Positions 23,857 through 33,403 of a stretch of DNA of 64,000 nucleotides are shown here, piece by piece. Source of the DNA: Flavobacterium hydrocarbonoxydans (GTDB taxonomy: Bacteria > Bacteroidota > Bacteroidia > Flavobacteriales > Flavobacteriaceae). The position numbers and the translations under genes are program-made. Position 1 is the stretch's first letter; each line of letters begins with the position of its first letter. The stretch is taken from positions 62,001 through 126,000 of the forward strand of contig NZ_WSTB01000011.1 of assembly GCF_009789235.1 (NCBI RefSeq), written 5' to 3'. The notes under the pieces were generated by a model that did no database searches, was not told where the DNA came from, and saw only the letters and a list, made by a program, of their open reading frames with translations.

Positions 23857-25917
23857 ATGAATCAAAAAACTACTACCACGGTTTCTTCGACTTTTAGGAA
23901 GATGACCACAAAAGCAATTTTATCTGTTCTGCTATTTTTTATTGTTTATATTTTATTAATTCTTTCTGGAATTGGAATTACGATTTTGGCAGGTTACGCA
24001 GGTTTTTTCATTATTGTTGCAAAACCAATGTTTATAACCATTATGATAGGTGCTGGATTGGTTTGTATGGGTATTTTGGTTCTGATTTTTTTATTCAAAT
24101 TTATCTTTGTAAAACATACTATTGATCGATCTCATTTGGTAGAAATCACCAAAGAGCAAGAGCCTAAACTGTTTGGTTTTATTGAAGAAATTGTAAGTGT
24201 TGTAAAAACTGATTTTCCAAAAAAGGTTTATTTATCTTCAGATGTAAATGCTTCGGTATTTTACGATTCTAATTTCTGGAGTATGTTTTTCCCCATAAAA
24301 AAGAATCTTCAAATAGGAATAGGTCTTATTAATTCGGTTTCTGAAATCGAACTGAAAGCTATTTTGGCGCACGAATTTGGGCATTTCTCACAGCGAAGTA
24401 TGAAGGTAGGAAGTTATGTTTACAACGTAAATCAGATTATTCATAATATGCTTTATGATAATGATTCGTATAATTCTATAGCGCAAAGCTGGGGAAGTGT
24501 AAATGGCTATTTTTCCTTTTTTGTGAGTTTGGCTGTAAAAATTGTCGAAGGAATTCAATGGGTTTTAAGACAGGTTTATCAGGTTGTAAATCTTAATTAT
24601 TATGGATTATCAAGGCAAATGGAGTTTCATGCCGATGCAGTTGCGGCTAGTGTTACGGGTTCAGAACCACTTATTACATCGTTGTTGCGTCTGGATTTGG
24701 CAGATCATTCATTTAATAAAGTTTTGGATTATTACGGAACTAAAATTCCGGAATCTATCGCGACCAAAAATGTTTACGAGCAGCAAACTCTGGTTATGAA
24801 TTTTATTGCCCATAAAAGTAAAGTTCAGGTTCAGAATGATTTACCACAATTGACACCTGATTTTTTAAACAGATATAATAAATCAAAACTTCAAATTGAA
24901 AATAAGTGGGATACGCACCCAAGTACCGAAGATAGAATTTCGGAATTGAGGAAACTTAACAGTAAAGAATTAGAAGAAAACACTAGGCTGGCTACCAGTT
25001 TGTTGAGTAATAAAATTGATTTGCAAAGTAAATTTACAGATAAAATGTTTTCGGCAGTTTCCTATCCGAGCGATATTGTTTATCATGAAAATGAAGATTT
25101 TTTTAATGAATTTGAAACAGAATTTTTGTCAAATTCGTTTAATGATATTTTTAATAGTTATTACGACAATAAAAACCCAATTTTTAATGATTCTGAAGTA
25201 ATTAAAACAGATTCATATGCGGATAAAGGTTTGAATGAACTGTTTAGTAACGCAGCTGTTGATTTGGTTTATAACTCGGTTTCCTTAGAAAATGATCTGA
25301 ATGTTTTAAGACAAATTCAAAATGGTGATTATAAAATAAAGTTCTTCAACTATGATGGTCATAAAATATTTAGAAAAGATTGTTCTGAATTAATTGAAAG
25401 GCTAGAAGCTGAATTAAAGCAAATCAAAGAAGAAATTCTTAAAAATGACCATGACATTTATTTCTACTTTTTAAAACTAGCCAATAATCAAAATAAGAGA
25501 GAAGAGTATAAAAAAATGTACAACGACTTTTTTATAATGGATAAAGATTTTGATGTAAATTTTGAATATTATGTCAAAATGATTGATGCTTGCGAATTTA
25601 TGCATCATGTAAATTCTTTTGAAATAATCGAAAGAAATATGGTTTTGTTGAAACACGAAGAAGATCGTTTTAAGGCTCAAATAGAAAAAATACTGAGTAA
25701 TAAAATGTACAGTGCAGCTATAACAATTGAAATGAGAGAAGTTTTTGGGAAGTATTTATCTGAAGACTGGAAGTATTTTAGCCGTAACGAATACTTAAAT
25801 GAAGTTTTAGAAATCCTGAACAAATCAGTAACGAATTATCAGTTTATTTTATCAAAAACTTATTTTCAAACTAAAAAAGAGTTGTTAACATATAAAATTC
25901 AACTCTTAAACAATTAA
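23857..25917 (+). CDS. M48-family membrane metallopeptidase
   Basis: The 686-residue protein has two N-terminal membrane helices (about 18-50 and 55-85), the zinc site HEFGH (172-176) and a downstream Glu ligand in RQMEFHADAVAAS (about 254-266). Another hydrophobic segment lies near 212-230. The C-terminal half (about 300-686) is helical and charged with no known motif, making the protein far longer than HtpX-like peptidases. The start is set at the ATG at 23857, after an in-frame TTG. It lies 27 bp after the thioesterase gene and 45 bp before the isochorismate synthase gene, so the three may share a transcript. Its substrate is unknown. Confidence 0.85.
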   Translation: MNQKTTTTVSSTFRKMTTKAILSVLLFFIVYILLILSGIGITILAGYAGFFIIVAKPMFITIMIGAGLVCMGILVLIFLFKFIFVKHTIDRSHLVEITKEQEPKLFGFIEEIVSVVKTDFPKKVYLSSDVNASVFYDSNFWSMFFPIKKNLQIGIGLINSVSEIELKAILAHEFGHFSQRSMKVGSYVYNVNQIIHNMLYDNDSYNSIAQSWGSVNGYFSFFVSLAVKIVEGIQWVLRQVYQVVNLNYYGLSRQMEFHADAVAASVTGSEPLITSLLRLDLADHSFNKVLDYYGTKIPESIATKNVYEQQTLVMNFIAHKSKVQVQNDLPQLTPDFLNRYNKSKLQIENKWDTHPSTEDRISELRKLNSKELEENTRLATSLLSNKIDLQSKFTDKMFSAVSYPSDIVYHENEDFFNEFETEFLSNSFNDIFNSYYDNKNPIFNDSEVIKTDSYADKGLNELFSNAAVDLVYNSVSLENDLNVLRQIQNGDYKIKFFNYDGHKIFRKDCSELIERLEAELKQIKEEILKNDHDIYFYFLKLANNQNKREEYKKMYNDFFIMDKDFDVNFEYYVKMIDACEFMHHVNSFEIIERNMVLLKHEEDRFKAQIEKILSNKMYSAAITIEMREVFGKYLSEDWKYFSRNEYLNEVLEILNKSVTNYQFILSKTYFQTKKELLTYKIQLLNN

Positions 25918-25962
25918 AAATAGCAATGTCTTTTTAGAGATATCTTGTTAGAAATACAAATC

Positions 25963-27042
25963 ATGAATTCATTTTTTTCTAAAATTAAAAATCAAAAAGA
26001 GCAAAATTTGCCCTTTGTATTGTATTCGAAACCCAATTCTAACGGAATTGTTGCGCTTTTGCAACAAGACGACACATTGTATAAAGTTTTAAATTATACT
26101 GAGAAAGGTTTTGTTTTTGCCTCTTTTGATGAAAAACAACTGATTTTGATTCCAGAAAGCAAATCTGAAATCCTGACTTTCGAACAAGAAAGAATTGTTT
26201 TTGATTCGATTGAAACTGAGGATTTGAGTTTTGATGAGAAAGCTAAAAATCAATTTGAAAATTTAGTTTCAAAAGGAATTCAGGCCATCAAAAATGAAGA
26301 ATTTAAAAAAGTAGTTTTGTCTCGAAATGAAGTTGTGGAATTGTCTGAATTTGATTTTGTCGAAACTTTTCAGCATCTTAAACAATTGTATCCAACAACT
26401 TTTGTGTATTGTTTCTATCATCCTAAAATTGGTTTTTGGATGGGCGCAACGCCAGAACAATTATTGAAAGCAAACGGAAACGTCTTTGAAACCACAGCTT
26501 TGGCAGGAACGCAAAAAGCCAATTTGGAAGCGGAAATTCTTTGGCAGCAAAAAGAAAAAGACGAACAGCAATATGTTACCGATTTTATTGTAAAAAGACT
26601 GCGGGAAGTAGCCAATTCGGTTATGGTAACAGAACCTTACAGTATAAAAGCAGGCTCCATCTGGCACATTAAAACAGATATTTCCGGAGTTTTAAATGAT
26701 AATTCAACGCTGGAAGAAGTGATAGATACTTTGCATCCTACACCTGCGGTTTGCGGTTTACCAAAAAAGAAAGCAAAAGCATTCATTATAGAAAACGAAA
26801 AGTACGACAGGACTTTTTACACCGGTTTTTTAGGTGAACTGAACAGCAGTTTTGCGCATAATGCCATAAGTTCTGATTTGTTTGTAAATTTACGCAGCAT
26901 GCAGATTCTCGATAAAAAAGCAATTTTGTACATGGGCTGCGGAATCACCAAAGAAAGTATTCCTGAAAAAGAGTGGGAGGAAAGCGTGAATAAATCCATG
27001 ACGATGAAGAGAGTTCTTCGAATTGTGAGTTGTGAGATGTGA
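25963..27042 (+). CDS. menF: Isochorismate synthase (chorismate-binding enzyme)
   Basis: The 359-residue protein has the chorismate-binding domain with KVVLSRNEVVEL, FWMGATPEQLLK (about 165-176), the block around residue 190 TTALAGTQ, and ALHPTPAV-like HPTPAVCGLPK (about 264-274). The final part reads TGFLGELN and YMGCGITKES, as in MenF/EntC. It converts chorismate to isochorismate, the first step of menaquinone synthesis. The ATG at 25963 is preferred to an upstream TTG. The last residues (IVSCEM) and the stop codon are encoded within a TGTGAGA microsatellite, so the C-terminus may vary between strains. Confidence 0.85.
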   Translation: MNSFFSKIKNQKEQNLPFVLYSKPNSNGIVALLQQDDTLYKVLNYTEKGFVFASFDEKQLILIPESKSEILTFEQERIVFDSIETEDLSFDEKAKNQFENLVSKGIQAIKNEEFKKVVLSRNEVVELSEFDFVETFQHLKQLYPTTFVYCFYHPKIGFWMGATPEQLLKANGNVFETTALAGTQKANLEAEILWQQKEKDEQQYVTDFIVKRLREVANSVMVTEPYSIKAGSIWHIKTDISGVLNDNSTLEEVIDTLHPTPAVCGLPKKKAKAFIIENEKYDRTFYTGFLGELNSSFAHNAISSDLFVNLRSMQILDKKAILYMGCGITKESIPEKEWEESVNKSMTMKRVLRIVSCEM

Positions 27043-27065
27043 GATGTGAGATGTGAGATGTGAGT
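27024..27065. repeat. 7-bp microsatellite across the menF stop codon
   Basis: Six copies of TGTGAGA/TGTGAGT run from 27024 to 27065. The TGA stop at 27040-27042 is made by the repeat itself. Confidence 0.85.
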
Positions 27066-27087
27066 TGAATTTGAGATAATTAAAAAA

Positions 27088-27178
27088 AGTTTCAGGTTTC
27101 AGGTTGACAGCGGAGCCTGGCACGAGGCTTTATCAGAATTGGCGAAGCAAACTTGAAACCTGAAACAAAAAAAACTTG
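27088..27178. repeat. Dispersed palindromic element (copy A)
   Basis: GTTTCAGGTTTCAGGTT on the left and ACTTGAAACCTGAAAC on the right enclose a core with GCACGAGGCTTTA and GGCGAAGC. The same element occurs in the opposite orientation at 43489-43566. Confidence 0.7.
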
Positions 27179-27191
27179 AAACAAAAAACAT

Positions 27192-27908
27192 ATGAAACTA
27201 GATATATTAGCCTTTGGTGCGCATCCTGATGATGTAGAATTGGGTTGTGCAGGAACTATTTTAAAAGAAGTATCACTTGGTAAAAAAGTTGGTATTGTCG
27301 ATTTGACGCGTGGCGAATTAGGGACCCGTGGGAGTGCGGAAATTAGAGATGAGGAAGCAAAAGACGCCGCAAAGATTTTAGGCGTTCTGGTTCGTGAAAA
27401 TTTAGCCTTTCGTGATGGTTTTTTTGTAAACGACGAAAAACATCAGTTAGAGGTCATAAAAATGATTCGGAAATACAAACCTGAAATTGTTTTATGTAAT
27501 GCAATTGACGACCGCCATATCGATCACGGAAGAGGAAGTAAATTGGTTTCGGATGCTTGTTTTTTATCAGGTCTGATGAAAATTGAAACTGCTATTGATG
27601 GTGAAAAACAAGAAGCATGGAGACCAAGAGTAGTTTATCATTATATTCAGTGGAAAAATATAGAACCTGATTTCGTAGTGGATATCACAGGTTTCGAAAA
27701 GAAGAAGGTAGAATCGATTTTGGCCTATAAAACCCAATTTTATGACCCAGATTCAGAAGAACCGGCTACGCCGATAACGAGTAAAAACTTTTTAGAAAGC
27801 CTAAATTATCGTGCCCAGGACTTAGGAAGGCTAGTTGGAGTAGAATTTGCAGAAGGTTTCACTGTCGAAAGGTGTTTGGCAGTCAATAGCTTAGAAAATT
27901 TGATGTAA
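27192..27908 (+). CDS. bshB1: Bacillithiol biosynthesis deacetylase BshB1
   Basis: The 238-residue protein opens MKLDILAFGAHPDDVELGCA, with the zinc-binding HPDD (11-14) of the LmbE/PIG-L deacetylases. DDRHIDHGRGS (about 105-115) supplies the third ligand. It removes the acetyl group from GlcNAc-malate during bacillithiol synthesis. The closing segment with FEKKKVESILAYKTQF is typical of BshB1 in Bacteroidota. Transcription probably ends before the tRNA-His promoter. Confidence 0.9.
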   Translation: MKLDILAFGAHPDDVELGCAGTILKEVSLGKKVGIVDLTRGELGTRGSAEIRDEEAKDAAKILGVLVRENLAFRDGFFVNDEKHQLEVIKMIRKYKPEIVLCNAIDDRHIDHGRGSKLVSDACFLSGLMKIETAIDGEKQEAWRPRVVYHYIQWKNIEPDFVVDITGFEKKKVESILAYKTQFYDPDSEEPATPITSKNFLESLNYRAQDLGRLVGVEFAEGFTVERCLAVNSLENLM

Positions 27909-27924
27909 TTTTTTTAATTTTTTC

Positions 27925-27955
27925 TTTGTAGAAGTAAACCTTTGTTGTATATTTG
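27925..27955 (+). promoter_or_regulatory. tRNA-His promoter
   Basis: TTTG (27925-27928), a 19-bp spacer and TATATTTG (27948-27955) match the Bacteroidota consensus exactly. This serves as an internal standard for judging other promoters in the window. Confidence 0.8.
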
Positions 27956-27972
27956 CAACCGCAAAGAAAAAT

Positions 27973-28047
27973 GGTGGTTGTAGCTCAGCTGGTTAGAGTA
28001 TTGGTTTGTGGTGCCGAGGGTCGCCGGTTCGAACCCGGTCAGCCACC
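27973..28047 (+). tRNA. tRNA-His (GTG)
   Basis: The eight-pair acceptor GGTGGTTG (27973-27980) with CAGCCACC (28040-28047) includes the extra G at -1 typical of tRNA-His. The D arm has AGCTCAGCTGGTTAGAGT, the anticodon GTG is at 28008-28010, and the T arm is CCGG-TTCGAAC-CCGG. CCA is not encoded. Confidence 0.97.
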
Positions 28048-28057
28048 CAGGATTTTG

Positions 28058-28088
28058 AAAGCCTTGAAGAAATTCAAGGCTTTTTTTG
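28058..28088 (+). terminator. Intrinsic terminator after tRNA-His
   Basis: AGCCTTGAA pairs with TTCAAGGCT around GAAA, followed by seven T. Confidence 0.85.
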
Positions 28089-28107
28089 TACGCCTAATTT
28101 TGATATT

Positions 28108-28270
28108 TAGCCACCAAGACGCGAAGACACAAAGTTTTGGAGAATTATATTGAAAAGTCTTAAATTGTGTAAAAAAAATAATTTAATTAGTTGTAAATCT
28201 TGTGCAATCCGTTTCCTTCGTAGTTCATTTTCATATACAAAAATTTGTGTCTTTGTGCCTTCGTGGCAAA
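28108..28270. repeat. Palindromic repeat related to that at 21612-21732
   Basis: CCACCAAGACGCGAAGACAC on the left is complementary in imperfect form to GTGTCTTTGTGCCTTCGTGG on the right. No gene is seen in it. Confidence 0.5.
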
Positions 28271-28283
28271 CAAACAAAAAAAA

Positions 28284-28305
28284 GCATGAAGCGTAAACTT
28301 CATGC
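28284..28305 (-). terminator. Intrinsic terminator of the zinc metallopeptidase gene
   Basis: GCATGAAG (28284-28291) pairs with CTTCATGC (28298-28305), with an A-run to the left. Confidence 0.7.
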
Positions 28306-28335
28306 TCATTTGGTTAACTATATTTGGTTTATGTA

Positions 28336-29190
28336 TTATCGTATTTCTTTAAAGGTATTTCCCTGATTGATATCACCCGTATCAAAACCTTTTTTAAACC
28401 AGTACATTCTTTGTTCAGAACTTCCGTGTGTAAACGAATCCGGAACTACATGACCTTGCATTTTGCTTTGAATAGCGTCGTCACCAACAGCGTTTGCAGC
28501 ACTCAATGCTTCTTCAATATCACCAATATCTAAGTTTTCTTTATTGTAATGTGTCCAGACTCCGGCATAAAAATCGGCTTGCAGTTCCAGCGCTACAGAT
28601 AGTTTGTTAGCCTCTGCTTCACTTTTGCCTTGCTGTTCTTCACGCATTTTTGCTGATGTACCCAATAAAGTTTGGATGTGATGCCCAATTTCGTGCGCTA
28701 TAACATACGCAATTGCAAAATCGCCACCCTTGGCTCCAAATTTTGTTTTAAGCTCTTCAAAGAAGCCTAAATCCATATATACTTTTTGATCACCCGGACA
28801 ATAAAAAGGTCCGGAAGCTGATGAAGCACCACCACAGGCAGTTTGTACTGATCCCTTAAAAAGTACTAAAGTTGGTTTTTTATAGGTCATGCCATTTTCG
28901 GCAAATATTTTGCTCCAGATGTCTTCGTTATCGGCCAGGATGACTCTTACAAAGTCTCCCATTTCCTGATCTTCTTTACTTAACGGAACGGCAGTCTCGG
29001 TTTGATTGCCTTGTGAGCCTTGCATTTGCTCCAGAATAGGGGTTATCATTTGGGCATTTTCGCCTCCAAAAACATTTACTAATAAGATAATAATACCTAT
29101 AAGTCCGCCTCCTACGATGGTTTTTCCTCCGGAGGACATTCCTCTTCTGTCTTCAACATTGTCACTTTGTCTTCTGCCTAGCCATTTCAT
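28336..29190 (-). CDS. Neutral zinc metallopeptidase (YpfJ family)
   Basis: The 284-residue protein begins MKWLGRRQSDNVEDRRG, has one membrane helix (about 24-44, GGGLIGIIILLVNVFGG), the conserved ACGGASSASGPFYCPGDQKVYMD segment and the zinc site YVIAHEIGHHIQ (about 159-170). ELQADFYAGVW supplies the third ligand, and PDSFTHGSSEQRMYWFKKGF closes it. All are hallmarks of the YpfJ/zinc metallopeptidase family. The substrate is unknown. Confidence 0.9.
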   Translation of the reverse strand: MKWLGRRQSDNVEDRRGMSSGGKTIVGGGLIGIIILLVNVFGGENAQMITPILEQMQGSQGNQTETAVPLSKEDQEMGDFVRVILADNEDIWSKIFAENGMTYKKPTLVLFKGSVQTACGGASSASGPFYCPGDQKVYMDLGFFEELKTKFGAKGGDFAIAYVIAHEIGHHIQTLLGTSAKMREEQQGKSEAEANKLSVALELQADFYAGVWTHYNKENLDIGDIEEALSAANAVGDDAIQSKMQGHVVPDSFTHGSSEQRMYWFKKGFDTGDINQGNTFKEIR

Positions 29191-29283
29191 AGGGTGTTGT
29201 TTTTGTGTTGATTGTGGATTATCTTAATACGAATTTATATATTTTTTTGTAATAAGCGATCATAGAATGCCATTTACTTTAAA

Positions 29284-32200
29284 TTATTTTAACCAGTTAA
29301 AAAGTGCTTCTTCTACAGTTCCTTTAATAATTGGTTTAGAAATATAATCATTCATACCGGCAGCTAAACATTTATTTCGTTCTTCTTTTTCTGCACCGGC
29401 GGTTACGGCTATTATCGGAACAATTTTTCCGGTTGTTGTGTTACGAATAGCTTTCGTAGCTTCATAGCCATTCATAATAGGCATCTGAATGTCCATGAAA
29501 ATTATATCAGGATTTGTGCTTTCAAATTGTTTTACGGCTTCATATCCGTTTTCACATTCATAGATAAAAGCATTTTGATATAAATTCTTAATGATGGTTT
29601 TTAAAAGCAACATATTGACCCTGTTGTCCTCGGCAATTAAAAAAGTTACTTTTTTTGCCTTGTTGTTTAATGTTAAATCAGAATTTGCGCTGTTAAGCTC
29701 GGCTTTGTATTTTTCAGTAAGGATAACATTGCTGGTTTTTAAACTTAAATCAAAATAAAAGTTACTTCCAATATCTATTTTGCTCTGAAGCTGTAAACGG
29801 CTTTCCATTAAAGCCAGTAATTGATTTGAAATGGTAAGTCCTAAACCTGTTCCTCCGAACTTTCTTGTTGTTGAACTGTCTTCCTGAGAGAAAGCTTTGA
29901 AAATCTTTTTCTGGTTTTTTTCGAGTATTCCGATTCCGGTATCAATTACAGCAAAACGAATAACATGATGGTTTTCGCTGTTTTTTTCCTGAATAGAAAC
30001 ATTTAATTTAATAGATCCTTTATTAGTGAATTTTACAGCATTTGAGAGCAGATTGATTAAAATTTGCTTCAATCGCACAATATCTGTCCATATAAATTTG
30101 GGTACATCCGGATCTACATTCAGTTCTAAAAGCAGGTCTTTTTGATTGGATTCGTAAACAATCAAATCAAAGATCTGTCCTAATACTTTTTTGATATCAT
30201 ATAAATCAATGTAAAGCTCTAATTTACCGGCTTCGATTTTAGAAAAATCCAGAATATCATTTATGATTTCAAGTAAAGAATGTGCCGATTGATTTATCGT
30301 GGTCATGTATTTTTCCTGAATTTCCTGAAGATCTGTTTTCATTAATAAATCGGTAAAACCTATAATTCCGTTCAGCGGAGTCCTGATTTCGTGGGACATA
30401 TTGGCTAAGAAATCGGATTTTGATTTGTTGGCCGCTTCCGCTAATTGTTTGGCTTTAATGGCATCTTCGGTTTCTTTTTTGTTGGTAATATCAAAATAAA
30501 TTCCACCAACAAATTCAATTGTATCTCCTTTTTTAATAACATCTCCAAACTCTTCAATCCAGATATATTCGCCGGTTTTTCGTTTGATGCGATACACATT
30601 ATGCAAAGGATCTCCGTTTTGTAAATCAATAATCTGACTATTTACAACCTCGTCTTTATCATCAGGATGTATGAGTGATAAAAAGGACAAATTGTTTTCG
30701 ATAAATTCGGTTTTTGAATATCCAGTTAAATTGATGATTTCGTCATTCAAAAATATCTTGGTTGACAGCTCATCAAATTTTGAAAGATAAACAGTACCCG
30801 GAATATTATTGGCAATAAGCTTAAACTTTTCCTCGCTCTCCTGAATTTTGGATAAATTTTGATTACGCTCTAATACGGATGAAATGTTATTGGCTAATGT
30901 CTGAAAGATATAAATTTCATCTTCGGTCCATTTTTTTTCTTTTGTACAATCATCAAAACCGATAAAACCTGTAAAGTCATCATTAATAAATAATGGTAAA
31001 ATCAAGATGGATTTAATTTCGTTGTCTACCAGTAATTTTTTAAAAAAGGTATCCTTTAGATTTTTGGTTAAAGTATTTAAAACCTTCTTTTTCTTAGCAT
31101 GGAAAAATATTTCACTTAAATTATCTTCAGTAAACTGGCGTAATGTAGTTATCTGATGCGGAACTCCATCTTTTGACCATTTGTATTTTTGGCTGATAGT
31201 ATTGTTTTCGAAATCCTTTTCATAATAAAACATATGATCTACTTTGGCTGCTTTTCCAATTATTTCATAGGTTTCTTCAAACATTTCCTGAATGTTTTTA
31301 CTTAATAGAAACTTCTCAGTACAAAGCGCCAATGCAGATAGTAATTCACTTTTTAGTTCCAGTTTTTTCTCAGCTTTCAAACGCATTTGCGAAGAAATTG
31401 CCAACGAAATAATATCAGCGATGGTTCTGGAGTAATTGATATCTTCGTTGTCCCACTCTCTCTTTTCTACAGTACTTTCAAAACAAACTACACCGGTTAA
31501 TTCTCCACTTAAAAAAACAGGTACATCAAGCATAGACTGAATGCTGTTTTTTTGAAAATAACTTTTTTTAAACTCTGACATTTCCAGTTTGTCTAAAACA
31601 TCAGGAGCGTTGATTATAGCTTTGTTTTTTAATGTTTCGAAGTAAATAGGGTAGGCTTCAATATTTAAAATATTTTTGTCTGCAAGACTTTGATTGTCTG
31701 AGCTGTATATGTTTTTGCAGGTAATGCTCTCATTTGTATATTTCCAGAAACTAACACGGTTTACTTTAGAGACAGTGGCAGCCTCTTCTATAATCAGGTT
31801 GATTACGATGTTTAATTTATCGTATAAACTAAAATTGGTTGTCGATAGTTTTCTAGCCGAATTGTTGTAATCTTCAATTTTCCTGCGTCTGCTCGTTTTC
31901 TCGTTTTCTATATTTTTTAATTGCGTGATATCTCTGGCAATACCTGCATAACCAGTGGTTTGTCCTAAATCATTTTTACGGATAATTACTTTTTGCGAGA
32001 TCCATAATTCTTCTCCGTTTTTCTTGATAACAGGAATTTCAATCATGGGATAATTGTTTACTTCGAGTTCTAAATCTTCATAAAAAGCAACAGCACTCGT
32101 AATATAATCGGCTCGTATGAATTTAGAATAATGTTGTCCTACAATTTCAGATTCGGTGTAGCCTAAAATAGAAAAAGCAAATTCATTTATAAAAGTAAAA

Positions 32201-33327
32201 TAGCCATCATCATTGATTTCAAAAATAATATCTGTAGCGGTCTGAATTAGGTTTTTATACTGGTCCTGAACAATGATTTGCTCCGTTACATCCTGCCCGA
32301 TACTGATAATCAGGTCCTCTGAAAATTTTTTGTCTTTCCACTGGATGTATTTGTATTCTCCGTTTTTACCTTTTAATTTCCGGATATATAGTTTGTTGTC
32401 TTCATGATTTAAGCGATACTTTTCGTCAATAAATTCGGTGTCTTTAGTAAGCTTCCAGAAATTCATTCCCATTACTTCATTGGGCTGATACCCTAAAATA
32501 TTGGTAATGGTTTCACTGCAAAAAAGAATTTCCCCCTTTTTATTAGAGGCCACAGTTAGCGAATTTCCTTTATGTACAATTTCATTGGTAAATCTGAAAT
32601 TATCTTTAGTGTTTAATAATACGGCATGTTTGACATGATTAATAACAAATATCAAAATGCAATAATTAGCCAGTAAAATAGAAGTTTTTATAGGTATTAA
32701 ATGAAAAACAATTGTGGCGACCAGATATGCAAAGACAAGGGCGATAAAGGTCCAGTAAACTTTTACAGGTTTTAAAATGCTATACGAAAAATAATATGCA
32801 ATTAAAAAGGCAATTAAAGGAATAATATCTCCTTTTAAAAAAATAATGTTTTTGGATATATATATAAAATAGGATAGGAAGAGGGTAATAAAGATATACG
32901 GAATCTTTTTTCGAAGAAACTTAATTTTATCTGTGACAAGGTAAAAGACCAACACAAATATTCCAATTCCGATATTTACATACAACTGACTTTTAGGCCG
33001 GACTTTAAAAATTTCATTAATGATTTCTATGGCAATAATAGCAAGGCCCAGAAATAAAAGATACAATTGATATTCTTTAACATTGGTGTCAGTTTCTTTG
33101 TTTTTTTCTATAAAATAACCGATTCGCGTCTTTATTTTGAAAAACTGGTAAACTAATAAAGCAATAAGGCCTGTAAGAGACAATCCTAAAATAATGAGTT
33201 TAGGATTGTTGTAGAAAATAATGTCAGAGTTTAGAACAAACCAGTTGGAGCCAAGAGATTCCTGAGCCAGTCTAATTAAAAACTGTCCCCGAATAACGTC
33301 TGAAAATAAACTATAGCATCCGACCAT
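29284..33327 (-). CDS. Hybrid sensor histidine kinase with PAS and GAF domains and receiver
   Basis: The 1347-residue protein has seven or eight N-terminal membrane helices (about 40-235), two PAS domains (about 255-350 and 355-470), two GAF domains (about 505-660 and 690-835), a third PAS domain (about 845-955), HisKA with SDFLANMSHEIRTPLNGIIG, a HATPase with DTGIG and GGTGLGL, and a C-terminal receiver with Asp in IIFMDIQMPIMNGYEA. There is no Hpt domain, so the phosphate must pass to a separate protein. No partner regulator lies next to it. The four to five sensory modules suggest it integrates several signals. Confidence 0.93.
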   Translation of the reverse strand: MVGCYSLFSDVIRGQFLIRLAQESLGSNWFVLNSDIIFYNNPKLIILGLSLTGLIALLVYQFFKIKTRIGYFIEKNKETDTNVKEYQLYLLFLGLAIIAIEIINEIFKVRPKSQLYVNIGIGIFVLVFYLVTDKIKFLRKKIPYIFITLFLSYFIYISKNIIFLKGDIIPLIAFLIAYYFSYSILKPVKVYWTFIALVFAYLVATIVFHLIPIKTSILLANYCILIFVINHVKHAVLLNTKDNFRFTNEIVHKGNSLTVASNKKGEILFCSETITNILGYQPNEVMGMNFWKLTKDTEFIDEKYRLNHEDNKLYIRKLKGKNGEYKYIQWKDKKFSEDLIISIGQDVTEQIIVQDQYKNLIQTATDIIFEINDDGYFTFINEFAFSILGYTESEIVGQHYSKFIRADYITSAVAFYEDLELEVNNYPMIEIPVIKKNGEELWISQKVIIRKNDLGQTTGYAGIARDITQLKNIENEKTSRRRKIEDYNNSARKLSTTNFSLYDKLNIVINLIIEEAATVSKVNRVSFWKYTNESITCKNIYSSDNQSLADKNILNIEAYPIYFETLKNKAIINAPDVLDKLEMSEFKKSYFQKNSIQSMLDVPVFLSGELTGVVCFESTVEKREWDNEDINYSRTIADIISLAISSQMRLKAEKKLELKSELLSALALCTEKFLLSKNIQEMFEETYEIIGKAAKVDHMFYYEKDFENNTISQKYKWSKDGVPHQITTLRQFTEDNLSEIFFHAKKKKVLNTLTKNLKDTFFKKLLVDNEIKSILILPLFINDDFTGFIGFDDCTKEKKWTEDEIYIFQTLANNISSVLERNQNLSKIQESEEKFKLIANNIPGTVYLSKFDELSTKIFLNDEIINLTGYSKTEFIENNLSFLSLIHPDDKDEVVNSQIIDLQNGDPLHNVYRIKRKTGEYIWIEEFGDVIKKGDTIEFVGGIYFDITNKKETEDAIKAKQLAEAANKSKSDFLANMSHEIRTPLNGIIGFTDLLMKTDLQEIQEKYMTTINQSAHSLLEIINDILDFSKIEAGKLELYIDLYDIKKVLGQIFDLIVYESNQKDLLLELNVDPDVPKFIWTDIVRLKQILINLLSNAVKFTNKGSIKLNVSIQEKNSENHHVIRFAVIDTGIGILEKNQKKIFKAFSQEDSSTTRKFGGTGLGLTISNQLLALMESRLQLQSKIDIGSNFYFDLSLKTSNVILTEKYKAELNSANSDLTLNNKAKKVTFLIAEDNRVNMLLLKTIIKNLYQNAFIYECENGYEAVKQFESTNPDIIFMDIQMPIMNGYEATKAIRNTTTGKIVPIIAVTAGAEKEERNKCLAAGMNDYISKPIIKGTVEEALFNWLK

Positions 33328-33403
33328 AGTACAGATTTGGGTTGTGGTATCTTTATGTTTTCTAAACAGAGGAGGTTAGACTCTGTTCTGGTTTTTATGT
33401 TTT

